Shown: positions 17,391 through 25,969 of the stretch, in pieces
Position numbering within the stretch: position 1 is the first letter of the stretch
Layout: every line of letters begins with the position of its first letter
Assembly (NCBI GenBank): GCA_015999985.1
Contig: JAECRA010000009.1
Location: 1 to 64,000, forward strand
DNA length: 64,000 bases
Reading direction: 5' to 3'
Source: Comamonadaceae bacterium
GTDB taxonomy: Bacteria > Pseudomonadota > Gammaproteobacteria > Burkholderiales > Burkholderiaceae_C
Notes under the pieces: generated by a model
What the model saw: the letters and a program-made list of their open reading frames with translations, nothing else
Databases searched by the model: none
Told to the model about the DNA's origin: nothing
Position numbers and translations under genes: made by a program

Positions 17391-17557
17391 TTGGCTTCGC
17401 CCCATTGCACAAACTGGAACGGGCCATGGGAGAAACCTTGCAGAGTCGATCCGGGGTCGGACCGGACTGGACGGATTTGCAATCCGTCACAGAACCGCAT
17501 GGCTACGGCGCGATGCTGACCGCCTGACCCCCATGTCTTGGGGGAGTGCTCACCAGT

Positions 17558-19540
17558 TCAATAGGTCTGATCGAGTTGAGTCAGGATCTGTGGATTTTCA
17601 AGCGTGCTGGTGTCCTGGGTGATGGCTTCGCCCTTGGCCAGACTGCGCAGCAAACGGCGCATGATCTTGCCGGACCGTGTCTTGGGCAGGTTTTCGCCAA
17701 AACGAATGTCTTTCGGCTTGGCAATTGGGCCAATTTCCTTGGCCACCCAATCACGCAACTGCTTGGCGATTTCCCTGGCTTCGTCACCTTGCGGCAATGA
17801 GCGTTTGAGAACCACAAAAGCGCAAATGGCCTCGCCCGTGGTGTCGTCGGGGCGCCCCACTACGGCCGCCTCTGCCACCAAGTCCGTCTTGGCTACCAGC
17901 GCGGATTCGATCTCCATCGTACCCATACGGTGGCCCGAGACATTCAGAACGTCGTCAATCCGGCCGGTAATGCGGAAGTAGCCCCGCTCAGCATCTCGGA
18001 CAGCGCCGTCACCCGCAAGGTAGTAGCCTTTGAGCTCTTCAGGGAAATAGCTCTTCTTGAAGCGCTCTGGATCGCCCCAAATGGTGCGAATCATGGACGG
18101 CCAAGGCTTCTTGATGACCAGAATGCCCCCGGAACCATTGGGCACGTCATTGGCCGCCTCATCCACGATGGCAGCAGCGATGCCTGGCAACGGAAGCGTG
18201 CATGAGCCCGGCACCAGTGGCGTTGCCCCAGGCAGTGGCGTGATGACATGGCCACCGGTTTCCGTTTGCCAGAAAGTGTCGACCACAGGGCAGCGCTCGC
18301 CACCCACATGCTTGTGATACCAGATCCAGGCTTCCGGGTTGATAGGTTCACCCACACTCCCCAGGATTCGAAGGCTTGTGAGGTCCCAGTTCTTGGGATG
18401 CACTTTTTCGTTGGTGTCCGAAGCCTTGATGAGAGAGCGGATAGCTGTTGGGGCCGTGTAGAAGATGGTGCACTTGTGGCGCTCGATCATCTGCCAGAAA
18501 CGACCGGCGTCAGGATAGGTAGGAACACCCTCGAACACGATCTGGGTCGCACCCGCAGCCAACGGCCCATAGGCGACATAAGTATGGCCAGTGATCCAGC
18601 CGATATCGGCCGTGCACCAGAAGATGTCGCTGTCTTTCAGATCGAAAGTCCAGTCCATGGTCATCTTGGCCCAAAGCAGGTAGCCACCGGTGGCGTGCTG
18701 CACGCCCTTGGGCTTGCCGGTAGAGCCGCTGGTGTAGAGCACAAACAGCGGATGCTCTGCGTCTACCGGTACGGGCGCGCATTCATCTGACTGCCCCTGC
18801 AGAAGTTCAGTGAAAGTCTTGTCGCGACCAGCAGCCAAGGTGCAGGCCGTAGACGTGCGCTCGTACACAAACACGCTCTTGACGGACTCACAGCCCGGCA
18901 TGCTCAGCGCTTCATCCACGACCGCCTTGAGTGGCAATTCCTTGCCTCCACGCATCTGGTAGTTGGCCGTGACTACAGCCACAGCGCCGACATCAATGAT
19001 GCGCTCTTGAAGCGCTTTGGCGGAAAACCCACCGAACACCACGCTGTGCGTCGCGCCGATGCGAGCGCAAGCCTGCATGGCGATCACGCCCTCAACGGTC
19101 ATCGGCATGTAGATCAGGACACGGTCACCCTTTTGGATGCCGTGTGCCTTCAAACCGTTTGCAAAGCGGCTGACACGCGCCAGCAACTCTTTGTACGTGA
19201 CCTTGGTGACCGCTCCGTCGTCCGCTTCAAAAATGATGGCGGTCTTGTTTTCGACCGGCGTGCCCACGTGCCTGTCGAGACAGTTAGCGCTGGCATTGAG
19301 CTGGCCATCGTCAAACCATTTGTAGAACGGCTTGTTGGATTCGTCGAGCACACGGGTAAAAGGCTTGCTCCAGACAAGATTTTCCCGAGCTTGGCGTCCC
19401 CAGAACTCATCTGGATGACTGTCCGCCTCGGCGCACAAGGCTTCATACGCAGGCATGCCGGAGATGCGCGCTGCCTTTTTCAAGGCGTCGCTAGGAGGGA
19501 ATACGCGGTTTTCGACCAAGGTCGATTCAATGGCACTCAT
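17558..19540 (-). CDS. acs: Acetyl-CoA synthetase (AMP-forming)
   Basis: Acs makes acetyl-CoA from acetate, ATP and CoA through acetyl-AMP. From the ATG at 19540 the protein is 660 residues, the usual Acs length. [21 protein letters not shown] is the nucleotide loop, and [21 protein letters not shown] and [11 protein letters not shown] are characteristic of Acs rather than other ligases. The C-terminal [12 protein letters not shown] carries the lysine regulated by acetylation. The track start (19567) adds nine residues; AGGAGA-type sequence upstream favours 19540. It is transcribed away from the yqhA-like gene and also links the malonate route with central metabolism. Confidence 0.95.
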   Translation of the reverse strand: MSAIESTLVENRVFPPSDALKKAARISGMPAYEALCAEADSHPDEFWGRQARENLVWSKPFTRVLDESNKPFYKWFDDGQLNASANCLDRHVGTPVENKTAIIFEADDGAVTKVTYKELLARVSRFANGLKAHGIQKGDRVLIYMPMTVEGVIAMQACARIGATHSVVFGGFSAKALQERIIDVGAVAVVTANYQMRGGKELPLKAVVDEALSMPGCESVKSVFVYERTSTACTLAAGRDKTFTELLQGQSDECAPVPVDAEHPLFVLYTSGSTGKPKGVQHATGGYLLWAKMTMDWTFDLKDSDIFWCTADIGWITGHTYVAYGPLAAGATQIVFEGVPTYPDAGRFWQMIERHKCTIFYTAPTAIRSLIKASDTNEKVHPKNWDLTSLRILGSVGEPINPEAWIWYHKHVGGERCPVVDTFWQTETGGHVITPLPGATPLVPGSCTLPLPGIAAAIVDEAANDVPNGSGGILVIKKPWPSMIRTIWGDPERFKKSYFPEELKGYYLAGDGAVRDAERGYFRITGRIDDVLNVSGHRMGTMEIESALVAKTDLVAEAAVVGRPDDTTGEAICAFVVLKRSLPQGDEAREIAKQLRDWVAKEIGPIAKPKDIRFGENLPKTRSGKIMRRLLRSLAKGEAITQDTSTLENPQILTQLDQTY

Positions 19541-19840
19541 CAGGAAGTCTCCTTCGTTGTTGCACACAGTGGACGCCCAGGCGCCCCCCTAAACCCGCTC
19601 ATCATCCGACCGGGCTCTTACAAAGTTCTGACTGAGAAGCTCAGTACGTTCTCTGGAATGATCTGCGCTCACGATTTTGACCCCGACCGCCGGAGCGCCG
19701 GGCCACGGGAAAGCGCGCAGAACATCCTCAACCGCTGACGATATCACCCCTGGCGGCAATGGCCTCGTCACGGATACTTTCTACAATCGCTGTTTTTATC
19801 AGGTTATTGGGGGCTCTTTGCCTTCATCCCTTCATTTTCC
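19541..19840. other. Divergent promoter region, acs / yqhA-like gene
   Basis: About 300 bp without a supported gene. No sigma-54 type element or strong dyad is evident here. Confidence 0.4.
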
Positions 19841-20446
19841 ATGGCCGATCCAGCTCAACATCCCGTCAATCGCCCCTTGCGCCCCCTTCCTGCGCTGGTT
19901 TTTGCCAGCCGGTGGCTGCAGGTCCCGCTTTACCTGGGGCTGATTGCAGCACAAGGCGTGTATGTGGTGCACTTCCTGGTGGAGCTCTGGCACCTGATCC
20001 AGGCAGCTTTTGGCGACCAACATGCCCTGGAAGCGCTGGTCAATGCCATCGGCTACAAAAGCACCGTGCCCGTCACCTCTCTCAATGAAACGGTGATCAT
20101 GCTGGTGGTATTGGCGTTGATCGATGTGGTCATGATTTCCAACCTGCTGATCATGGTGATTGTGGGTGGCTATGAAACGTTCGTCAGCCGTTTGAACCTC
20201 GAAGGCCATCGCGACCAGCCAGAATGGCTGAGCCACGTGAACGCGTCCGTGCTGAAGGTCAAGCTGGCCTTGTCCATCATCGGAATCAGCTCCATCCACT
20301 TGCTCAAGACCTTCATCAACGCAGACAACTACTCCGAGAAGGTCCTGATCGCTCAAACTGTGATCCATGCGGTGTTCCTGCTGTCTGCCATGGCTATCGC
20401 GTATACGGACAAGTTGATGTCCTCGACGGCCCACGACAAGCACTGA
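19841..20446 (+). CDS. YqhA-type inner-membrane protein (UPF0114/TIGR00645)
   Basis: This 201-residue protein has four predicted membrane helices. Family blocks are [49 protein letters not shown] and [21 protein letters not shown], which follow the UPF0114 pattern closely. The molecular function of the family is not established. It ends about 60 bp upstream of the first sigma-54 type promoter (20505) and is not clearly part of that circuit; no -24/-12 element is seen upstream of it. Confidence 0.88.
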   Translation: MADPAQHPVNRPLRPLPALVFASRWLQVPLYLGLIAAQGVYVVHFLVELWHLIQAAFGDQHALEALVNAIGYKSTVPVTSLNETVIMLVVLALIDVVMISNLLIMVIVGGYETFVSRLNLEGHRDQPEWLSHVNASVLKVKLALSIIGISSIHLLKTFINADNYSEKVLIAQTVIHAVFLLSAMAIAYTDKLMSSTAHDKH

Positions 20447-20504
20447 GCGGAGAAGCATCGTGCCTGCATGGCGGTGCAGGTGGCAGTGTGACTTCTGATT
20501 GATC

Positions 20505-20519
20505 GGGCACGCCGCTTGC
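20505..20519 (+). promoter_or_regulatory. Sigma-54 type -24/-12 promoter
   Basis: GGGCACGCCGCTTGC matches TGGCACG-N4-TTGC except for the first base and keeps GG-N10-GC. It predicts a transcript start near 20531, about 90 nt upstream of the 20624 gene. The sequence is nearly identical to the site at 23315. Confidence 0.75.
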
Positions 20520-20623
20520 CTTCATAGTGACGACACCGATCCTCTGCGATGGGCGCCCTGAGTCTTGTTCAGGGATGTCCAAAGTTGGGGACGGTCGGTC
20601 ATATACAGGAAGGTAGCCCGCAA

Positions 20624-20944
20624 ATGAACAAGCCCACTATCAAGAAGACATCTCCCAGCCCCCCCCCTGCCGAGCGCATCATCAGGGCCGCCGACCAAGC
20701 GCAAGCGTCCGGACGAACCGGCACTGCGGACAAGGAACTGCGCCTACCCCATGAAAGAGATCAAAGTGCCGACTCGACGAGTCCCCGCATTGATCCGCGT
20801 ATCAAGCAAGCCAAGGAAGATATCGATGCAGGGCAAGTCGATACGGACTTGAGGCAAGCGCCGGGCCTGGATGCTGCCGCGCGCAAGAAAATCATGGACA
20901 AACCAGGCACAAGCCATCAGGCTGGCCGCAAAGACCAGAAATAG
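20624..20944 (+). CDS. Hypothetical hydrophilic, probably disordered protein
   Basis: I do not recognise a family. From the ATG at 20624 (MNKPTIKKTSPSPPPAERI) it is 106 residues, without signal peptide, membrane helix or cysteine, and rich in K, D, A, P and R, so largely disordered. Charged segments such as IDPRIKQAKEDIDAG and DAAARKKIMDKPG may form short helices. The track start (20549) is less likely because the intervening sequence is leader downstream of the predicted sigma-54 start. It is co-oriented with the yqhA-like gene but has its own -24/-12 element, and it converges on rpoN. A stress-related role is inferred from context only. Confidence 0.7.
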   Translation: MNKPTIKKTSPSPPPAERIIRAADQAQASGRTGTADKELRLPHERDQSADSTSPRIDPRIKQAKEDIDAGQVDTDLRQAPGLDAAARKKIMDKPGTSHQAGRKDQK

Positions 20945-21002
20945 TTAGCCCTTTATTGCCATGCGCCATAGCGATCATCGGGAGTCATGGCCCGACGATC
21001 TC

Positions 21003-22421
21003 TCAGCTGAGGCGTTTTCTTTTGTCTCCCGCCTCCAAGCCGAGTAACTGCCGGTATTTGGTTACCGTACGCCTGGCCACTTTGAGACCTTGCGATTCCA
21101 ACTGGCGGGCGATGTCGCCGTCAGACAGAGGATTGGCCGGTGATTCAGCGGCGATCATGTCGTGAATGACTTCCCTGATCGCTGTGGGTGAACAAGCCTC
21201 CCCACTGGCACTGGTCAAGGACCTCGAGAAGAAATGCTTGAGCTCAAAAACACCCAGAGGGGTCGACATGTACTTATTGCTTGTCACTCTTGAAACGGTG
21301 GATTCATGCACGCCGACTTCATCAGCGATTTCTCGCAGGATCATTGGTTTCATTGCCATCGCACCGTACTCAAGAAAGTAGCGCTGCTTTCGAACGATGG
21401 CTTGGGCGACACCCAGAATCGTGGCAAAACGCTGCTCCATATTTCGCACGGTCCAGTGCGCGTCTTGCAAATGATCTATCAACTGCGCATGCTCTTTGGT
21501 CTTGTGGCGTTGAAAGAGCTTTTCATACACTTTGTTGAGACGGACATGAGGAACCACGGCGGGGTTCAATTGCACGTCCCACCCCTTACGGTCGCGCCGC
21601 ACAATGACATCAGGAACAATGTAGTCAACTCTTGCCGAGCCATACGACCAACCAGGCCGAGGATTCATCCGCTTGATTCGGTCTATGGTTTTTTCCACGA
21701 CCAAAGGAGCTTCTCCAAGGCGCTTGCTGAGCCCCGTAATGTCCCGCTTCGCCACGGCAGGCAGATGTTCGCTCACCATTGATCTGGCCAGCTCGGCCAT
21801 GCGCGCGTCGTCAATACCGGAACATTGAAGCAACAAGCATTCGCCCACGCTGCGCGCAGCGATGCCTGCTGGGTCAAGCGATTGCACGAGTCGAAGCGCA
21901 AAGGCAAGCTCTTCGACGTCCGGTGCGTGCGCCACGGGAAGAATCTCGACCAGCTCGTGCAGATCGGTTCGCAGATAGCCATCATCGTCCAGGGATTCAA
22001 CGATGGCCTGGCACATGGCGAGATCGCGGGCGGGGAGCGGCATGACGTTCAGTTGCCCATGTAGATGCATGGCCAAGGTCGTGGGCGAAGCGGTCAGATC
22101 CATGGCAGACACATCGGGGCTTTGTGCGCCAGAGGCCGTGCCTTGGTACGCGTCTGCTACCCAGACTTCTCGATCTGGAGAAAGCTCCGCATCCATTGCG
22201 TGGTCTTGCGTTGAGTCAGCAATTTCGTCTGCCGTCGTGGTGCCATGCTCACCACCTTCAATATCTGCTTCGTCTTCCAGAAAAGGGTTCTCTTCCATCT
22301 TCCCTCGCACCATGGCCGCGAAATCGAGCGAAGACATCTGAAGCATTTGAACCGCACGTTGCAGCTGTGGAGACAGGCTGTGAGTCTGCCGAGCGCCAAC
22401 ATTGATTTGCAGAGAATTCAT
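21003..22421 (-). CDS. rpoN: RNA polymerase sigma-54 factor (RpoN), probable second copy
   Basis: This sigma factor recognises -24/-12 promoters and needs an AAA+ activator. The 472-residue protein has an N-terminal activator-response region (LSPQLQRAVQMLQMSSLDF), a short acidic region II, a core-binding domain, the helix-turn-helix region (LREIADEVGVHESTVSRVTSNKYM) and a C-terminal RpoN box, ARRTVTKYR, against the usual ARRTVAKYR. ATG 22421 with GGAAA upstream is preferred to the TTG at 22430. The usual rpoN neighbours (lptB, the hibernation factor gene, PTS genes) are absent; instead it sits among stress-type genes and an orphan activator. A -24/-12 element lies 32 bp upstream of its own start. 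Confidence 0.93.
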   Translation of the reverse strand: MNSLQINVGARQTHSLSPQLQRAVQMLQMSSLDFAAMVRGKMEENPFLEDEADIEGGEHGTTTADEIADSTQDHAMDAELSPDREVWVADAYQGTASGAQSPDVSAMDLTASPTTLAMHLHGQLNVMPLPARDLAMCQAIVESLDDDGYLRTDLHELVEILPVAHAPDVEELAFALRLVQSLDPAGIAARSVGECLLLQCSGIDDARMAELARSMVSEHLPAVAKRDITGLSKRLGEAPLVVEKTIDRIKRMNPRPGWSYGSARVDYIVPDVIVRRDRKGWDVQLNPAVVPHVRLNKVYEKLFQRHKTKEHAQLIDHLQDAHWTVRNMEQRFATILGVAQAIVRKQRYFLEYGAMAMKPMILREIADEVGVHESTVSRVTSNKYMSTPLGVFELKHFFSRSLTSASGEACSPTAIREVIHDMIAAESPANPLSDGDIARQLESQGLKVARRTVTKYRQLLGLEAGDKRKRLS

Positions 22422-22452
22422 TATTTCCAAATTTTCAAATAATTAGTAGAAC

Positions 22453-22467
22453 GCAACGACCATGCCA
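22453..22467 (-). promoter_or_regulatory. Sigma-54 type promoter of rpoN
   Basis: On the minus strand TGGCATGGTCGTTGC matches TGGCAC-N5-TTGC with one mismatch. The predicted transcript start near 22441 leaves a 20-nt leader holding GGAAA. It would make this rpoN self-activating. Confidence 0.7.
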
Positions 22468-22598
22468 GTTATTGAGACATGGAAAAAACCTGACAGCATT
22501 TGAGGTGTTATCCTGCATTTCTCGAAATTCAACGACACCCAACGTGGGGGCATTCTTCGTTTCTACATTTGACTTCCACTGTTAAACCGATTTTTTAT

Positions 22599-22645
22599 AT
22601 TTACAGAAATTAGATAACACCCAAAGTTTCTATATTTCTGTAAAT
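22599..22645. promoter_or_regulatory. 12-bp inverted repeat, candidate activator-binding site
   Basis: ATTTACAGAAAT (22599-22610) and ATTTCTGTAAAT (22634-22645) are exact inverse copies with a 23-nt spacer. They lie about 130 bp from the rpoN -24 element and about 145 bp from that of the 22852 gene, the usual distance of an enhancer for NtrC-type activators. The rest of the 430-bp intergenic region holds no gene. Confidence 0.55.
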
Positions 22646-22789
22646 TTTTCCGTACGTATTACCATCGCCACATCCATTAATATGGCACTGACTTTCTCTA
22701 GCGAATCTGTCCTACTCGCACGCGGGAAAGATTTACCTATACCAAATTAGAAACACTCCGCTTTTTGCATTTAATCAGGCTGATGTTGC

Positions 22790-22804
22790 GGGCACGCTAA
22801 ATGC
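22790..22804 (+). promoter_or_regulatory. Sigma-54 type promoter of the DUF2383-family gene
   Basis: GGGCACGCTAAATGC keeps GG-N10-GC and shares GGGCACG with the sites at 20505 and 23315; the -12 element is ATGC instead of TTGC. Predicted start near 22816, 36 nt before the ATG. Confidence 0.6.
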
Positions 22805-22851
22805 CTGACAAGGGTCCATGCCCCGCGGGGCAAGTTACTTGGAGTTAAACC

Positions 22852-23310
22852 ATGGACCAAAGCGATCTCATAGACACCTTGAATGACCTTGTGGAAAACT
22901 GCAAAGACGGAGAGTTCGGCTTTCGCAGCACGGCAGAGCACACGAAAACTCAAAGCTTGCAACAGTTACTTCAGGCCCGCGCTGATGAATGCCAATCCGC
23001 AGCCAAGGAACTTCAGACGCTCATCTTGCAGCTAGGCGGCAAACCGGCCGACAGCGGCACGATTGCAGGTGCATTACATCGCGGTTGGGTAGCCACCAAA
23101 GGCACCCTTGCTGGTTACAGCGACCTCAATATGCTGGAAGAAGCAGAGCGCGGTGAAGACACCGCCCTGGCCCGCTACCGCGCAGCCCTTAAAGAAGAAC
23201 TGCCGGCAGAAGTTCGCGCCATTCTCCAGCGGCAATACGAAGGCGCCAGCCGCAACCACGTGCAGGTTCGCAGCCTTCGTGACCAAGAGCGAGCCCGAAC
23301 GGCAGCCTGA
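22852..23310 (+). CDS. PA2169-type four-helix-bundle protein (DUF2383)
   Basis: This 152-residue protein is a ferritin-like four-helix bundle of the PA2169/DUF2383 family. It opens with LIDTLNDLVENCKDGEFGFRSTAEHTK, then SLQQLLQARADECQSAAKELQTLI, the LGGKPADSGTIAGALHRGWVATKG link, and the last two helices (LEEAERGEDTALARYRAAL). Family function is not established, but such genes are often induced by stress. There is no signal peptide. GGAG lies upstream of the ATG. It is divergent from rpoN, shares the 22599-22645 inverted repeat with it, and is followed 4 bp after its stop by another -24/-12 element. Confidence 0.87.
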   Translation: MDQSDLIDTLNDLVENCKDGEFGFRSTAEHTKTQSLQQLLQARADECQSAAKELQTLILQLGGKPADSGTIAGALHRGWVATKGTLAGYSDLNMLEEAERGEDTALARYRAALKEELPAEVRAILQRQYEGASRNHVQVRSLRDQERARTAA

Positions 23311-23314
23311 TACC

Positions 23315-23329
23315 GGGCACGCCGATTGC
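23315..23329 (+). promoter_or_regulatory. Sigma-54 type -24/-12 promoter
   Basis: GGGCACGCCGATTGC differs from the 20505 site at one base only. It begins 4 bp after the DUF2383-family stop codon and points at the 23423 gene (predicted start near 23341, leader ~80 nt). Confidence 0.75.
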
Positions 23330-23422
23330 CAGCCTAGGTTGCAGCTTTCATCTTTCCGCCAATTGTGTGAATTCACTGGACGGATGATGCAGCAACTTCA
23401 ATCAACGAACAGGAACTTGACT

Positions 23423-23902
23423 ATGACCAAAACACTGAAAACTCTCGTCGCCGCAGCCGCACTGGCCGCTATGGGTCTAGCACATGCGCAAACCACCCCT
23501 CCGGGACCGGCCAGTGGCGAGCAACCCAATGCCAACACAATGCGCACCCAACCTGGTAGCAGTTCCACAATGCCCTCCAGCGGTGGTGCCAGCACCACGC
23601 AAGGGGTGATGTCCGGCGAACAGCCAAATGCCAATACGATGCGCAACCCTTCCCAGACAGGTTCCACCGCACCGGCAACTGGCGCGAGAACAACGCAAGG
23701 TGTGATGTCAGGTGAGCAGCCCAATGCAACGACTGCGCCAAACTCTGGAACCGGGGCGGCTGGCACTGGAATGCGCTCAAATAGCGGCGCCGCAGGATCC
23801 GGTATGGGTGCTGGATCGGGCTCTTCGAACATGGGGACAGGAACCGGCTCTATGACCGACGGTAGTCGCGCTCCCCGTGCCCCTCGCGCTGACCGCCAAT
23901 AA
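23423..23902 (+). CDS. Secreted repeat protein, Gly/Ser/Thr/Asn-rich
   Basis: I do not recognise a named family. The 159-residue product from the ATG at 23423 has a Sec signal (MTKTLKTLVAAAALAAMGLAHA) and a low-complexity mature part. A unit containing SGEQPNANTMR occurs at residues ~32, ~68 and a diverged SGEQPNATTAP at ~104, the latter two preceded by TTQGVM. The C-terminus is Gly/Ser/Met-rich (GSGMGAGSGSSNMGTG) and ends basic. There is no cysteine. The track start (23108) overlaps the upstream gene and is wrong. A periplasmic or surface role is inferred. Confidence 0.78.
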   Translation: MTKTLKTLVAAAALAAMGLAHAQTTPPGPASGEQPNANTMRTQPGSSSTMPSSGGASTTQGVMSGEQPNANTMRNPSQTGSTAPATGARTTQGVMSGEQPNATTAPNSGTGAAGTGMRSNSGAAGSGMGAGSGSSNMGTGTGSMTDGSRAPRAPRADRQ

Positions 23903-24133
23903 GCAGGATCTTGATTCTTAAATGAACTTGGCTTTAATGAGGATGGAGACAGGACTCAAACACCTTCCCATCCTCTGGAGAGGTAGGCTGGTGATCCAGC
24001 CCACCCATCTTTCATGGCTTATACGGAAACTTACGGATTGCTTTGTGAAGCAATCATCCGGACTGACCGGAAGGCAACCAATTAGGGGTAAAGAAAGATC
24101 TTTTTCGCTCAGATCTAGCTTGCTAAAAGCCTG
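23903..24133. other. Gene-less stretch with a hairpin
   Basis: No supported gene. GATTGCTT-TGTG-AAGCAATC (24036-24055) is a clean hairpin between two convergent genes, without a clear T tract. Confidence 0.4.
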
Positions 24134-25564
24134 TTAGAGCTTTTCGACGCCTTCGTTGTTCGCTCGATAGGATTTAAGACGGTTATATAGAGTTTTAAGA
24201 CTAATGCCGAGAACTGCAGCAGTACGTTCTTTCTGATACAGGCATTGCTTTAGGGTTGCTTGTATAAGCATTTTCTCAGCTTGATCCATGGTGAATCCGA
24301 TCGGCACATGCACCTCAGTGACATTTTCAGTGTTGCCTGCAGATTGAGCCGACAATACACCCAAGGCCTCCGGCCCTTGACGCCTCTCCAGTGGCCTCTG
24401 TGATTCCCCAGCTTTTAAAGACGTTAAATCATCCGCCACAGGCAGCCATTCCGGCCCTATAAGCTGACCAGGTGCCATGACATATGCGCGCTGCACTGCG
24501 TTACGAAGTTCACGAACGTTCCCAGGCCAGGGGTATAAAGACAGCTGGTTCAGGGCAGCTTCGCTGAATTCCTTGGCACGCCCTTCCTGCTCGCAAACAT
24601 CGCGCAGGAAGTGGGTAGCGAGCAAAGGCAAATCCGAGAGCCGATCGCGCAAAGGAGGCAGCTCGATAGGAAATACGTTCAACCGGTAAAAAACGTCTTC
24701 GCGAAGTTTTCCTTCAGCGACTGCTTGCTCGGGCACCCTGTTGGTCGCAGCAACCACACGTACATCTGCTTGCCTGCTCTGCGTAGAGCCAACACGCATG
24801 AAGCGCCCAGTTTCCAGGACGCGCAAGAGCTTGACCTGCAGATCCAGCGGCATCTCCGTGACTTCATCCAAGAATAGCGTGCCCCCCGCCGCGCGCTCAA
24901 AAAAACCTTGATGCTGACGCTCCGCGCCAGTGAAGCTGCCCTTTTCGTGCCCAAATATCTCACTCTCAATCAAGTTCGGTGAAATGGCGCCACAGTTGAC
25001 GGCCAGAAAGGGCATGTCTTTGCGTGAACTGAGTTCATGCACCGTTTGAGCCACTAACTCCTTGCCCGTTCCGCTTTCACCCGTCACCAAAACGGTGATC
25101 GACGTAGTGGCCACACGCTCGATCTGCTCGTAGACTTTTTTCATGGGAGCAGATGTGCCCCACATTTTTCCGAAACGCCCGGGTTTCTCAGGTTCTTCGT
25201 GCGGCTTTTTGTCACCGTGAAGACCAGAAAGAAAGAACTCAACTCGGGAGGGCGATATGGGCTTGACCAGATAGTCCATAGCCCCCATACGCAAGGCCTC
25301 GACAGCCGAATCCAGGCTGGCGTTGGAAGTCATGAGCACAAGCTTGGGAGGCAGGCGCGCCTCATTCTCCGATAGCAAATCAAACCCGTTGCCGTCCGGC
25401 AGCATCGAATCCAAAAAAATCAGCTGAGGAGTTTGCAAAATAATCTGTCTGCGCGCGTCCCTCAACGAATGAGCCACCGCAACGGAGAATTGTTGGGATG
25501 CGACAAGCCCTCGCAGCATGGTAGCCGAATCTATATCGGCGTCTACGATGAGCACGTGATCCAT
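24134..25564 (-). CDS. NtrC-family sigma-54 activator (orphan response regulator)
   Basis: This 476-residue protein is a bacterial enhancer-binding protein. An N-terminal receiver domain has HVLIVDAD, phosphoacceptor D52 in LIFLDSMLPDGNG and DYLVKP. The AAA+ domain has Walker A GESGTGKE, the sigma-54 contact loop as GSFTGA (usually GAFTGA), Walker B GGTLFLDEVTEM and RVVAATNR. The C-terminal Fis-type helix-turn-helix is LKQCLYQKERTAAVLGISLKTLYNRL. No sensor kinase gene is adjacent. It lies 1.7 kb from rpoN and is divergent from the 25693 gene, whose -24/-12 element is between them. It is the best candidate activator of the local sigma-54 promoters. Confidence 0.92.
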   Translation of the reverse strand: MDHVLIVDADIDSATMLRGLVASQQFSVAVAHSLRDARRQIILQTPQLIFLDSMLPDGNGFDLLSENEARLPPKLVLMTSNASLDSAVEALRMGAMDYLVKPISPSRVEFFLSGLHGDKKPHEEPEKPGRFGKMWGTSAPMKKVYEQIERVATTSITVLVTGESGTGKELVAQTVHELSSRKDMPFLAVNCGAISPNLIESEIFGHEKGSFTGAERQHQGFFERAAGGTLFLDEVTEMPLDLQVKLLRVLETGRFMRVGSTQSRQADVRVVAATNRVPEQAVAEGKLREDVFYRLNVFPIELPPLRDRLSDLPLLATHFLRDVCEQEGRAKEFSEAALNQLSLYPWPGNVRELRNAVQRAYVMAPGQLIGPEWLPVADDLTSLKAGESQRPLERRQGPEALGVLSAQSAGNTENVTEVHVPIGFTMDQAEKMLIQATLKQCLYQKERTAAVLGISLKTLYNRLKSYRANNEGVEKL

Positions 25565-25648
25565 CCGTTAACTCCTGAACCCGTAAGAGTGAGAAAGCAT
25601 CATCATCCACGCCAGGAGAACGTCAACCTGTAGGAATAAGTGCCTTCC

Positions 25649-25663
25649 TGGCACAAACTTTGC
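25649..25663 (+). promoter_or_regulatory. Sigma-54 type -24/-12 promoter, full consensus core
   Basis: TGGCACAAACTTTGC is a perfect TGGCAC-N5-TTGC. The predicted start near 25675 gives an 18-nt leader with AAGGAG before the 25693 ATG. The element is nearly palindromic (GGGCAAAGTTTGTGC on the other strand), so it might also serve the divergent activator gene. Confidence 0.82.
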
Positions 25664-25692
25664 CCGACAAATTGTTTACGCAAGGAGCCACG

Positions 25693-25947
25693 ATGAGATG
25701 TTCAAAATGTTCAGATGATTCACCAGGTCGCTCAGGCCGCGAGTCGATGCCCCAAGGCCGACATACCGGAAGATCGGCCGGGGGGTCATTTTTGCGATCG
25801 GCCGCAGTCGTCGCAGTTGCCTTCATGCTGACGAGAGGTTTAGCGCAGTTAATCCGCGATGCGCCTGTCACTCATAGGGGACCCAACCCAGCAGAGCCTG
25901 TCGGCACAGGCAACGAGCCGCCCGTGGGAGGCGCCATATTTGATTAG
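25693..25947 (+). CDS. Small membrane protein of unknown function
   Basis: This is an 84-residue protein from the ATG at 25693, with AAGGAG five bases upstream. The N-terminus has MRCSKCSD (a CxxC pair) and is basic. One membrane helix (SAAVVAVAFMLTRGLAQLI) lies near residues 37-55, followed by a Pro/Gly-rich tail, PNPAEPVGTGNEPPVGGAIFD. No family recognised. The track start (25660) lies inside the predicted promoter and is rejected. The strong -24/-12 element directly in front, and divergence from the activator gene, suggest it is a main target of that activator. Confidence 0.75.
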   Translation: MRCSKCSDDSPGRSGRESMPQGRHTGRSAGGSFLRSAAVVAVAFMLTRGLAQLIRDAPVTHRGPNPAEPVGTGNEPPVGGAIFD

Positions 25948-25969
25948 GCAGGGGCCTGCTGAAGCGAAA

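Noticed and set aside
17460-17500. CGGATTTGCAATCCG looked like a tRNA-Cys anticodon arm
   Set aside because: No acceptor stem, T arm or CCA can be built around it; the real tRNA-Cys is at 38237.
20460-20483. CCTGCATGGCGGTGCAGG hairpin as a terminator of the yqhA-like gene
   Set aside because: No T tract follows, and it lies so close to the -24/-12 element that another role is equally likely; left uncalled.
22683-22700. TGGCACTGACTTTCTC as a sigma-54 element
   Set aside because: The -24 half fits but the -12 GC is absent (TTCT), so it fails GG-N10-GC.
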